From NCBI GenBank assembly GCA_964344765.1, contig CAYFOM010000009.1, positions 53,321 through 117,320 on the forward strand: a stretch of 64,000 nucleotides of DNA, given 5' to 3'. The DNA is from JACNIZ01 sp964344765 (GTDB lineage Bacteria; Planctomycetota; UBA1135). Of this stretch, positions 1-7,713 are shown one piece after another. Positions within the stretch are counted from its first letter, which is position 1. Each line of letters begins with the position of its first letter. The position numbers were made by a program, and so were the translations under genes. The notes below the pieces were generated by a model, which saw only the letters and a list, made by a program, of their open reading frames with translations, did no database searches and was not told where the DNA came from.

Positions 1-867
1 GTGTACCTCGACTTTGCCGACGCCATCGAGCGCCTCGGCGAAGACGTCGTCCGCGCCCGCTACGGCAACTTGTTCCACATGTACCACAAGATCACCGACG
101 AGGATCCGTACAAGATGCCGATGCGCATCTACCCGGCGGTGCACTACACCATGGGTGGATTGTGGGTCGATTACGAACTGCAAACCACGATCCCTGGTTT
201 GTTCGCGCTCGGTGAATGCAACTTCTCGGACCACGGCGCCAACCGCCTCGGTGCTTCGGCGCTGATGCAGGGCTTGGCCGACGGTTACTTCGTTGCGCCA
301 TACACCATTGGCAACTACCTCGCCGAAAACGCACCGATGGATGCCGATCAGAAGGTGACCACCGACAACGCGGCCTTCGATGAAGTCGAGAAGGAAGTCA
401 AAGACCGGCTCGACAAGTTGATGAGCGTCAACGGAACGCGTTCGGTCGAAAGCTTCCACAAAGCGCTCGGCAAGATCATGTGGGATAACTGCGGCATGGG
501 ACGCACCGCCGAGGGCTTGAAAGAAGCTCTGGTGGAAATCCCCAAACTGCGCGATGAATTCTGGAGCAACGTACGCGTGCCGGGCTCGGCGACCGGGTGC
601 AACCCGGAGCTGGATAAGGCTTGCCGCGTAGCCGACTTCTTCGACTTCGCCGAAGTCATGTGCCACGACGCTCTGATGCGCAACGAGTCCTGCGGCGGCC
701 ACTTCCGTGAAGAGTCGCAGACTGAAGAAGGTGAAGCGAAGCGCGACGATGAAAACTTCCAGTTCGTCGGCGTGTGGGAATTCAAAGGCCTCGGCGAGGA
801 GCCGACGCTGCATAGGGAAGATCTGATCTTCGAAAACGTCACCCCAACCACCCGGAGCTACAAGTAG
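1..867 (+). CDS. sdhA: Succinate dehydrogenase/fumarate reductase flavoprotein subunit, C-terminal part
   Basis: This is the last 288 residues of the FAD-binding subunit of complex II, which oxidises succinate to fumarate and feeds electrons to the iron-sulfur subunit. The reading frame is open to base 1, so the N-terminal FAD domain lies outside the window. Visible family features are the substrate/capping region around HYTMGGLWVD and the FAD-contacting stretch near residues 65-90 (GECNFSDHGANRLGASAL). The charged helical tail is typical of the C-terminal domain. The next gene is sdhB, whose Shine-Dalgarno sequence overlaps this stop codon, so the two are translated from one message. The sequence resembles the type B enzymes of Bacteroidetes and epsilonproteobacteria more than the E. 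coli enzyme; that subtype call is from memory. Confidence 0.93.
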   Translation: MYLDFADAIERLGEDVVRARYGNLFHMYHKITDEDPYKMPMRIYPAVHYTMGGLWVDYELQTTIPGLFALGECNFSDHGANRLGASALMQGLADGYFVAPYTIGNYLAENAPMDADQKVTTDNAAFDEVEKEVKDRLDKLMSVNGTRSVESFHKALGKIMWDNCGMGRTAEGLKEALVEIPKLRDEFWSNVRVPGSATGCNPELDKACRVADFFDFAEVMCHDALMRNESCGGHFREESQTEEGEAKRDDENFQFVGVWEFKGLGEEPTLHREDLIFENVTPTTRSYK

Positions 868-879
868 GAGATTAATAAG

Positions 880-1629
880 ATGGACCTGAACCTACACGTC
901 TGGCTTCAGAACGGGCCGAATGACTCGGGCCGCATGGAACAAATCAAGGCCACCGATATCTCCGACGACATGTCGTTCCTGGAGATGATGGACAAGGTCA
1001 ACGAAGATTTGATCGCCGAAGGCAAAGAGCCGATCGCGTTCGACCACGACTGCCGCGAAGGAATTTGCGGAATGTGCTCGATGATGATCAACGGCATTGC
1101 CCACGGTCCCGACGACGCAACCACCACCTGCCAGCTGCACATGCGGCGCTTCAAGCATGGCGACACCATTTACATCGAGCCGTGGCGCTCGCGTGCATTC
1201 CCGGTGATTCGTGACTTGATCGTCGACCGCACGGCGCTGGATCGCATTGTTCAAGCCGGTGGCTACACGTCGATTAACGCCGGCGCCGCGCCGGATGCTC
1301 ACGCCAACCTGATTCCTAAGGAAGAAGCCGACAAGTCGATGGACGGCGCGGTTTGCCTGGGATGCGGTGCTTGCGTGGCGAGCTGCCCGAACGGATCGGC
1401 GATGTTGTTCGTATCAGCCAAGATCGGTCAGCTGGCGCACCTGCCGCAAGGCCAGCCCGAGCGCAAGAAGCGCGCCTTGGCCATGGTCGAGCAAATGGAC
1501 GCCGAAGGTTTCGGTGCTTGCTCGAACCACTACGAGTGCGAAGCGACCTGCCCGGTCGAGGTGTCGACCGACTTCATCGGCGAGATGAACCGCGACTACC
1601 TGAAGGCTGCGCTGACTGTGAAGGAATAA
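880..1629 (+). CDS. sdhB: Succinate dehydrogenase/fumarate reductase iron-sulfur subunit
   Basis: This 249-residue protein is the electron-transfer subunit of complex II and carries electrons from FAD to the quinone site. The 2Fe-2S cluster ligands are visible as C58, C63, C66 and C84. The C-terminal ferredoxin half has C159, C162, C165 and C169 (CLGCGACVASCP) plus C214, C220 and C224, enough for the 4Fe-4S and 3Fe-4S centres. The start is set by an AGGAG at 866-870, nine bases before the ATG and overlapping the sdhA stop. The gene closes the operon, since a strong terminator follows within 25 bases. No cytochrome b subunit (sdhC) lies downstream, so it is presumably upstream of sdhA outside the window. 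Confidence 0.95.
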   Translation: MDLNLHVWLQNGPNDSGRMEQIKATDISDDMSFLEMMDKVNEDLIAEGKEPIAFDHDCREGICGMCSMMINGIAHGPDDATTTCQLHMRRFKHGDTIYIEPWRSRAFPVIRDLIVDRTALDRIVQAGGYTSINAGAAPDAHANLIPKEEADKSMDGAVCLGCGACVASCPNGSAMLFVSAKIGQLAHLPQGQPERKKRALAMVEQMDAEGFGACSNHYECEATCPVEVSTDFIGEMNRDYLKAALTVKE

Positions 1630-1650
1630 GCCCCGAGCTGATTCCCCCGA

Positions 1651-1685
1651 CCGCCACGCATTTTCGGATGCGTGGCGGTTTTTTT
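1651..1685 (+). terminator. Rho-independent terminator after sdhB
   Basis: A perfect 11-bp stem (1651-1661 with 1668-1678), a six-base loop and seven T residues follow the sdhB stop codon by 21 bases. This is a textbook intrinsic terminator and separates the sdh operon from the FG-GAP genes. Confidence 0.93.
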
Positions 1686-1761
1686 GTAATGCCCGGTTTT
1701 CTATGGCTCTTCATGGGTACCCGCCCGGCTCCCCCTGGCTTGGGCCGAACCACTACCCAAC

Positions 1762-3465
1762 ATGAAAACCAAGCTCTTCCCCATTTTGGCTTCCGCGATC
1801 GCGGTCGGCCTGGCTCTACCAGCATCTGCGCAAGTCATTGGCGGGCGCAAACTTGAACACCACAGCATCGATGGTGATATCGGCTATCACAAACAAGGTT
1901 TCGTCGCCGCCGGTTTGGGCGATTTGGATGGCGACTCAGTGCCGGATTACGTGCTCGGCGGACATTCGCGCAGCGGCAGTACCGGTCGTGTAACCGCCTA
2001 CTCCGGCGCCACTGGGCTGGAAATTTGGGCGGTCGATGGTGAAGCCAGCGGCGATGAATTTGGTTATGCGTTGGTCAACATGCGCGACATCAACGATGAC
2101 GGCGTCAATGACTTGGCGGTGTCGGCGCCGATGAACGACGGAGGTGCGGCCGATGGCGGCAAAGTTTATGTGCTATCGGGCACCGACGGCAGCCAGCTCA
2201 TCACGTGGGTATCGACCATCCCCGACCGCCAACGTGGACGCGCGCTAGGTGCGGCCGACATCGATAACGACGGCTACAAGGATGTGGTCTGCGGCATGTC
2301 GAACGCCGACGAATTCGGCATGACGGATAACGGCAAGATTTCGATTTTTAACGCCAAGACTGGTGCGCACTTCCCTGCTAGTGAGGTCTTTGGAAGTTTG
2401 GATGACGCGCTCTTCGGCTTTGCCGTCACCGGCGTCGGCGATTGGAACAACGACGGCTATGAAGACATCGCCGTTGGTGCACCTGGAATTGACGTGAATG
2501 GTCTGGTTAGCGCCGGCCGCGCATCGGTTTTCTCCGGAGCGTTCCTCGCTGCGGTACCGGGGTCGGTTCAACTGACTCTGCACATCTTTGACGGCACCCA
2601 AACCGGTGGCAAATTCGGCGCCGACGTCGCCCGCGCCGGCGATATTGACGGCGATGGCGAAACCGACCTGATCGTTGGTGAACCGTTCTGGGATAACGCA
2701 GGTGGAATCAATGCCGCCGGTCGCGCATCGATTTGGTCGAGCGACACCAAAGCGCTGTATGCCAGCTTTGAAAGTCCGGATCCATCCGATTACGGACGCT
2801 TCGGTACCACGGTTGCTCCCGGCGGTGACGTCGACAACGATGGGTATCGCGATGTGTTGATCAGCGCGCCTTACGAGGACGATAACTCTGGAAATTCGGT
2901 CGGCGCTGCGTTCGTGTTCTCAGGTCGAACTTTGGATTTACTTCAGGGCAATCGGGGTTCGCAACTGGGTGGCGGTTTTGGATTGGGCCTGTCTCCGGTC
3001 GGCGATATCGATGGCGATGGAACGCATGAATACGTGATCGGTGCTCCGTTTGCATCCACCGGAATCTTCACCCTGAACGGCGCCGCCACGGTGATGGGTC
3101 GCGAAGCATTCCTCTACCAAGACGCGCACACGGTGCAAGCCGGCGACACCGTCAACTACGACATCAACTTCCCGACTGCCGGCGGTCAGTACAAGATTCT
3201 GGCGTCGCTGATCAGCACCGGGCCGACCACTTATCACGGCACCGAAGTACCGCTGGGTCCGTTGTACATCCCGATCACGTCGAATAACTACCCGGCGTTT
3301 ACCAGCGGCTTCTTGGGCAACTTGGACGCCAATGGTGAAGCGACGGCATCGATGACTTTGCCGCCTGCAACTCCGCCGATCACCGTGTACTTGGCGGCGG
3401 TTCAATCGAACAGCGGCCTGACCGTCGACATGTCGTCGGTGGTGCAAATTCTCACCGTGCAATAA
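1762..3465 (+). CDS. Secreted FG-GAP repeat protein, first of three tandem paralogs
   Basis: This 567-residue protein starts with a clear signal peptide (about residues 1-24, ending in ALPASAQ) and is therefore exported. The next roughly 430 residues hold seven FG-GAP/VCBS-type repeats. Each has a calcium-loop motif, for example DLDGDSVPD, DINDDGVND, DIDNDGYKD, DWNNDGYED, DIDGDGETD, DVDNDGYRD and DIDGDGTHE. Seven repeats match a complete integrin-alpha-like seven-bladed beta-propeller. The last 110 or so residues form a separate beta-rich domain (YKILASLISTGPTTYHGTEV onward) that I cannot name and that is shared by all three neighbours. Role: probably calcium-binding and extracellular or surface-exposed, binding unknown. 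Thirty-three bases separate it from the next copy, so the three genes are likely one transcript. Confidence 0.9.
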   Translation: MKTKLFPILASAIAVGLALPASAQVIGGRKLEHHSIDGDIGYHKQGFVAAGLGDLDGDSVPDYVLGGHSRSGSTGRVTAYSGATGLEIWAVDGEASGDEFGYALVNMRDINDDGVNDLAVSAPMNDGGAADGGKVYVLSGTDGSQLITWVSTIPDRQRGRALGAADIDNDGYKDVVCGMSNADEFGMTDNGKISIFNAKTGAHFPASEVFGSLDDALFGFAVTGVGDWNNDGYEDIAVGAPGIDVNGLVSAGRASVFSGAFLAAVPGSVQLTLHIFDGTQTGGKFGADVARAGDIDGDGETDLIVGEPFWDNAGGINAAGRASIWSSDTKALYASFESPDPSDYGRFGTTVAPGGDVDNDGYRDVLISAPYEDDNSGNSVGAAFVFSGRTLDLLQGNRGSQLGGGFGLGLSPVGDIDGDGTHEYVIGAPFASTGIFTLNGAATVMGREAFLYQDAHTVQAGDTVNYDINFPTAGGQYKILASLISTGPTTYHGTEVPLGPLYIPITSNNYPAFTSGFLGNLDANGEATASMTLPPATPPITVYLAAVQSNSGLTVDMSSVVQILTVQ

Positions 3466-3498
3466 GCACACACTCCCCAACCGGACTCTTCACCCGTC

Positions 3499-5202
3499 AT
3501 GAAACCTGCACTCTTCCCCATTTTGGTTGCCGCAGTTGCGGTCACCGTTCTCGATCCAATCTCCGCTCAAGTCGTCGGCGGCCGCAAGGTTGAGCACTAC
3601 TCCGTGACTGGCGATTGGGATTTCGGTGACTTCGGCAGCGCAGTGACGGGTATGGCCGACATCAATGGCGACTCGGTGCCCGACTTCATCGTCGGCGCAC
3701 CGGATCGCGATTTTTCGACCGGCCGCATTACTGCTTTCTCGGGCGCGGACGGTAGTGAAATTTGGCACTTGGATGGGGAAGCGACGGGGGATGAGCTCGG
3801 CCATACGGTCGTCAACATTCGCGATATCAATGATGACGGAGTGAATGACGTCGCCGTTTCTGCGCCGAAAAATGACGAAGGTGCCGCCGATGCCGGCAAG
3901 GTGTATGTGCTGTCCGGTGTCGATGGCAGCACGCTGCAGTCGTGGTATTCGTCGATTCCCGCACGCAACTTCGCCCGCGAATTGGGCACGGCCGATATCA
4001 ATAACGACGGCTACCTTGATTTGATTTGCGGCATGTCGACGGCCAGTGAAAACGGCCTGATTCTTAATGGAAAGATCATCATCTTCAATGCCAAAACCGG
4101 CTCTACCTTCCTCGCCAGCGAGCTAATCGGCACTCAAGACGCTGGCTACTTCGGCTCGTCGGTAACCGGCGTTGGCGACTGGGACGGCGACGGTCACGAC
4201 GACGTCGCCGTTGGTGCTTTAGGTATCGAGGTCAACGGAATGATTTTCACCGGCCGCGTCACCGTTTTCTCCGGCAGCCATCTCGCCGGAACGCCGACCG
4301 GAACGCCGGCTATCGTAAACATCTTTGAAGGCAATCAGGAGCAAGAACGCTTTGGTACGACAATCGCGCGCGTTGGCGATCAAGACGGCGACGGCATCGT
4401 CGATTTGCTGATTGGCTCCCCTAGTTGGAACGAACCGCTCGGCACGATTGACAGCGGTCGCGCCACTCTTTGGTCAGGCTCAACGTACGCATTGATCGAG
4501 AGTTTTGAAAACCCATTGCCTAGTTTCAGCGCTCTTTTTGGAGCGTCGTTGGCCAGCGCCGGTGACGTCGACAATGATGGTTACCGCGACATGTTGATCG
4601 GTGCACTGAACTATGAAGTGGTGCCAGGCGAGCGGCCCGGGGCTGCGTTTGTATATTCAGGCCGCACCCACGATTTGCTGCAAAGGCATCTAGGCACCGA
4701 AGCCCTTGGCGGAATGGGCCGTGGCGTTGCCGGTCTTGGCGACATAGATGGTGATGGAACTCAGGAGTACTTGGTTTGCACACCGTATGTCGACCGCAAT
4801 GGGCTCCAAAGCAATGGCAACGTCACCGTTTTTGGCCGTGAAGCGTTTTTGTATCAGGACAAGCACACCGCGACCGGCGGCGACACCATCAACTATGAAA
4901 TCAACTTCCCCACCGTCGGTGGTCAGTACAAGATTCTCGGTTCATTGGTCGGCACCGGTCCGACCACTTATCACGGAACTGAAGTCCCGCTAGGACCACT
5001 TTACATTCCGATCACTTCGAACAACTATCCGGCGTTCACCAACAATTTCTACGGCAACTTGAACTTCGCCGGCAAAGCCTACGCATCGATGACGCTGCCG
5101 CCGGCAATACCACAAGTGACCGTTTACCTCGCCGCGGTTCAATCGAATAGCGGCCTTGCCGTCGACATGTCGTCGGTGGTGCAAATCCTGGAAATTCTTT
5201 AG
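3499..5202 (+). CDS. Secreted FG-GAP repeat protein, second of three tandem paralogs
   Basis: The second copy is again exactly 567 residues, with a signal peptide (residues 1 to about 23, ending in DPISAQ) and seven calcium-loop repeats in the same order (DINGDSVPD, DINDDGVND, DINNDGYLD, DWDGDGHDD, DQDGDGIVD, DVDNDGYRD, DIDGDGTQE). The same C-terminal beta domain follows, and its core GPTTYHGTEVPLGPLYIPIT is identical to copy 1. Divergence is concentrated in the inter-blade loops around residues 250-290 and 370-400, where ligand contacts would be expected on a propeller. The function is unknown. It is inferred to be an exported calcium-dependent binding protein. Confidence 0.9.
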   Translation: MKPALFPILVAAVAVTVLDPISAQVVGGRKVEHYSVTGDWDFGDFGSAVTGMADINGDSVPDFIVGAPDRDFSTGRITAFSGADGSEIWHLDGEATGDELGHTVVNIRDINDDGVNDVAVSAPKNDEGAADAGKVYVLSGVDGSTLQSWYSSIPARNFARELGTADINNDGYLDLICGMSTASENGLILNGKIIIFNAKTGSTFLASELIGTQDAGYFGSSVTGVGDWDGDGHDDVAVGALGIEVNGMIFTGRVTVFSGSHLAGTPTGTPAIVNIFEGNQEQERFGTTIARVGDQDGDGIVDLLIGSPSWNEPLGTIDSGRATLWSGSTYALIESFENPLPSFSALFGASLASAGDVDNDGYRDMLIGALNYEVVPGERPGAAFVYSGRTHDLLQRHLGTEALGGMGRGVAGLGDIDGDGTQEYLVCTPYVDRNGLQSNGNVTVFGREAFLYQDKHTATGGDTINYEINFPTVGGQYKILGSLVGTGPTTYHGTEVPLGPLYIPITSNNYPAFTNNFYGNLNFAGKAYASMTLPPAIPQVTVYLAAVQSNSGLAVDMSSVVQILEIL

Positions 5203-5224
5203 GCACCAGCAAACCAATCCCAAC

Positions 5225-6928
5225 ATGAACTCCAAACTCATCCCCATGCTGGCGCCCGTTCTTGCCGCCGGCCTGTCTCTACCCGCGGTCGCTCAAACAG
5301 TGGGCGGCCGCAATCATCAACACTTCGAATTGACCGGCAATCTCGGCTTTCAAAAGCTGGGCTACAGCAGTGTCGGCATGAATGATTTAGACGGCGACTT
5401 GGTGCCGGACTATGTCATCGGCAGCCCGGGTATTAGCGCCGACCGCGGCAATGTCACGGCTTACTCCGGTGCAACCGGACTGCAGCTGTGGACTGTGGAC
5501 GGCGAATACATCAGCAACGATTTTGGTCATGCTATGACCAACCTACGCGACATCAATGATGACGGTGTCGACGACCTCGCTGTTTCAGCCCCGAGCTATG
5601 ACATCCTCGCCAACAATGCCGGCAAGGTTTACTTGATGTCCGGCGTAGACGGCAGTGTGATTCGCACTTGGAACTCGCACATTGCCGGCCGCGAATTCGG
5701 CGAAGTTTTGGGTAGCGCCGATATTAACAATGATGGTTATTTGGACCTCATCATCGGCATGCCCACAGCAGACGAACTCGGGTGGTTCAACAACGGCAAA
5801 ATTGCAATCTTTAACGCCCGAACCGGCGCCCTTTTCGGCGACAGCGAAGTCGTTGGAGGCCAAGACTTTGGCTACTTCGGTTGCAGCGTTACCGGCGTCG
5901 GCGATTGGGATGGCGACGGTTACCGCGATGTTGCCAGTGGCGCTTACGCAGTGCACGCCAATGGTCTAGTCGAATCGGGTCGTGTCACTATTTTGTCCGG
6001 CGCTACGTTGGCCGGAATTTCCGGCGCCGGGCCGTTGATCATTCAATCCATTAACGGCTCCCAAGCAGGCGCAAACTTCGGCCACGCCATTGCCCGCGTC
6101 GGCGACCACGACGGCGACGGTGAAGTGGATTTGGCGATCGGCGAACCACGTTGGGACGACGGCTCAGGCACGGTAGATGCAGGCCGCGTCACGCTGTGGT
6201 CAAGCTCTTCGCACACCATGCTTGCCAGTTACGAAAGCCCGGACCCCGTAGCTTATGCACGCTTCGGAAACGAGGTGGCTAGAGCGGGTGACGTCGACAA
6301 TGATGGTTTCAAAGACATTCTGATTGGCGCGCCTTATTACACCGAAGACTCGTTCAATATCACCGGTGCGGCTTTTGCATTCTCCGGTCGAACCGATGCT
6401 TTACTGCAAGGCAATCGCGGCACTCAACATAATGGCTTGTTCGGCTTCTCAATGGCTGGCATCGGTGACATCGACGGCGACGGTACTCACGAATACGTGG
6501 TCGGTGCGCCGGAGGAATCCAGTTCGATTTTTACCGCAAACGGTTCCGCCACTGTCTTTGGCCGCGAAGCTTTTCTTTTCCAAAACAAAAAGTCGGCGAA
6601 CGGTGGCGACACGATCGACTACGAAATCGATTTCCCGACTGCCGGCGGTCAATACAAGATTTTGGCGTCGTTGGTTGGCGTCGGGCCGACGAATTACACC
6701 GGCACTGATGTTCCGCTGGGTCCGCTTTACATTCCGATCACGTCGAACAGTTATCCGGCATTTACCAGCGGTTTCTACGGCACGTTGAACGGCAATGGAG
6801 ATGCGTCGGCGTCGATGACTTTGCCGGTGGGAACTCCGCCGCTGACCATTTACTTGGCGGCGATTCAATCGGCGACCGGAGCGACGGTGGACCTGTCTTC
6901 GGTGGTGCAAATTTTGGAGGTGCACTAA
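5225..6928 (+). CDS. Secreted FG-GAP repeat protein, third of three tandem paralogs
   Basis: An upstream in-frame ATG at 5156 lies inside the previous gene. The ATG at 5225 begins a good signal peptide (MNSKLIPMLAPVLAAGLSLP) and gives 567 residues, the same length as both neighbours, so I use it. Seven FG-GAP repeats with DxDxDG-type loops are present, followed by the shared C-terminal domain with small changes (GPTNYTGTDVPLGP). The gap from copy 2 is 22 bases and a terminator follows the stop, so this gene ends the cluster. It is probably exported and calcium-binding; partner unknown. Confidence 0.9.
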   Translation: MNSKLIPMLAPVLAAGLSLPAVAQTVGGRNHQHFELTGNLGFQKLGYSSVGMNDLDGDLVPDYVIGSPGISADRGNVTAYSGATGLQLWTVDGEYISNDFGHAMTNLRDINDDGVDDLAVSAPSYDILANNAGKVYLMSGVDGSVIRTWNSHIAGREFGEVLGSADINNDGYLDLIIGMPTADELGWFNNGKIAIFNARTGALFGDSEVVGGQDFGYFGCSVTGVGDWDGDGYRDVASGAYAVHANGLVESGRVTILSGATLAGISGAGPLIIQSINGSQAGANFGHAIARVGDHDGDGEVDLAIGEPRWDDGSGTVDAGRVTLWSSSSHTMLASYESPDPVAYARFGNEVARAGDVDNDGFKDILIGAPYYTEDSFNITGAAFAFSGRTDALLQGNRGTQHNGLFGFSMAGIGDIDGDGTHEYVVGAPEESSSIFTANGSATVFGREAFLFQNKKSANGGDTIDYEIDFPTAGGQYKILASLVGVGPTNYTGTDVPLGPLYIPITSNSYPAFTSGFYGTLNGNGDASASMTLPVGTPPLTIYLAAIQSATGATVDLSSVVQILEVH

Positions 6929-6967
6929 CCGTGACAACTATGGGCGCTAGCCCCAACCTCTCTTTGG

Positions 6968-6999
6968 TGCCCAACCGTCCCCAGCGGTTGGGCATTTTT
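6968..6999 (+). terminator. Rho-independent terminator after the FG-GAP cluster
   Basis: A perfect 10-bp stem (6968-6977 with 6985-6994), a seven-base loop and five T residues lie 39 bases past the last FG-GAP stop codon. It also argues against the in-frame GTG at 6931 as the start of the following sigma-factor gene. Confidence 0.88.
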
Positions 7000-7074
7000 A
7001 CTGGCAAGCCGGGCACCGAGGTCTTTCGTCGTCTGCCGGCTAGGAAGTTGCAGTTAGAATGGAACTTCCGCCCC

Positions 7075-7713
7075 ATGACCTCCAACGCCAACCCCGACGA
7101 CCGACGTGACCGCGATGCGCTTTTAGAAAGCGTCGCCGATGGTGATCACACGGTGATTGGGCGCTTGACCGAGCAGTTTCTGCCCGAGATTGAAGCCTAC
7201 TTAAAGAAGGAAATGGGTGCCGTCGTCGCGGCCAAGGACACCAGTGAAGACTTGGCGCAGTCAGTGTGTCGCGAGGCTTTGCAAGGACTGGCCGACGGCC
7301 GCGTGGCTTATCAAGGCGAACCGCAATTTCGTCAATGGCTTTACCAGGCCGCCAAGCACAAAGTGCTGAATCGCAGCCGCCGTTGGCAAACCGAACGACG
7401 CGATGCGCGGCGTGAAGTTGCCCATGGACCGGAGGCCGAATCGGCGATGCATGCCGACGCCAGCCACGCCACGCCGAGCATGGAGGTTTCGCGCAAAGAA
7501 GCTTCGCAACAAGTGCAGTTGTTGTTGGCGCAACTCCCCGATCGCGATCAAGAGGTGGTTCGCTTGGCCCACCTGGAAGGAATGGATCATGCGGCAATCG
7601 CCGACAAGCTTGAGCTCACGCCGAATCACACTCGGGTGATCTTGTCGCGGGCGTTGGCGCGCATCGCAACGCTGGCGAGCAATCCATCCACTCGTGCGGA
7701 GGACAGGGACTGA
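7075..7713 (+). CDS. ECF-type RNA polymerase sigma factor
   Basis: This 212-residue protein has the two-domain layout of an extracytoplasmic-function sigma factor. Region 2 spans about residues 20-110 (DTSEDLAQSVCREAL and FRQWLYQAAKHKVLNRSRRW). Region 4 spans about 140-205, with the helix-turn-helix MDHAAIADKLELTPNHTRVI. I chose the ATG at 7075 because the longer form from GTG 6931 would run through the upstream terminator. The stop codon shares a base with the start of the kinase gene (TGATG), so the pair is translationally coupled. No anti-sigma factor is visible. The adjacent membrane kinase is the likely regulator, as in the ECF groups linked to Ser/Thr kinases in Planctomycetes and Acidobacteria (family knowledge plus inference). 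Confidence 0.9.
   Translation: MTSNANPDDRRDRDALLESVADGDHTVIGRLTEQFLPEIEAYLKKEMGAVVAAKDTSEDLAQSVCREALQGLADGRVAYQGEPQFRQWLYQAAKHKVLNRSRRWQTERRDARREVAHGPEAESAMHADASHATPSMEVSRKEASQQVQLLLAQLPDRDQEVVRLAHLEGMDHAAIADKLELTPNHTRVILSRALARIATLASNPSTRAEDRD

Noticed and set aside
1353..1856. A 167-residue frame crossing the end of sdhB, the terminator and the start of the first FG-GAP gene.
   Set aside because: It overlaps two certain genes in another frame, crosses a strong terminator and has an Arg-rich random composition.
6931..7074. An N-terminal extension of the ECF sigma factor from GTG 6931.
   Set aside because: It would be translated through the terminator hairpin at 6968-6999 and shows no sigma-factor similarity.
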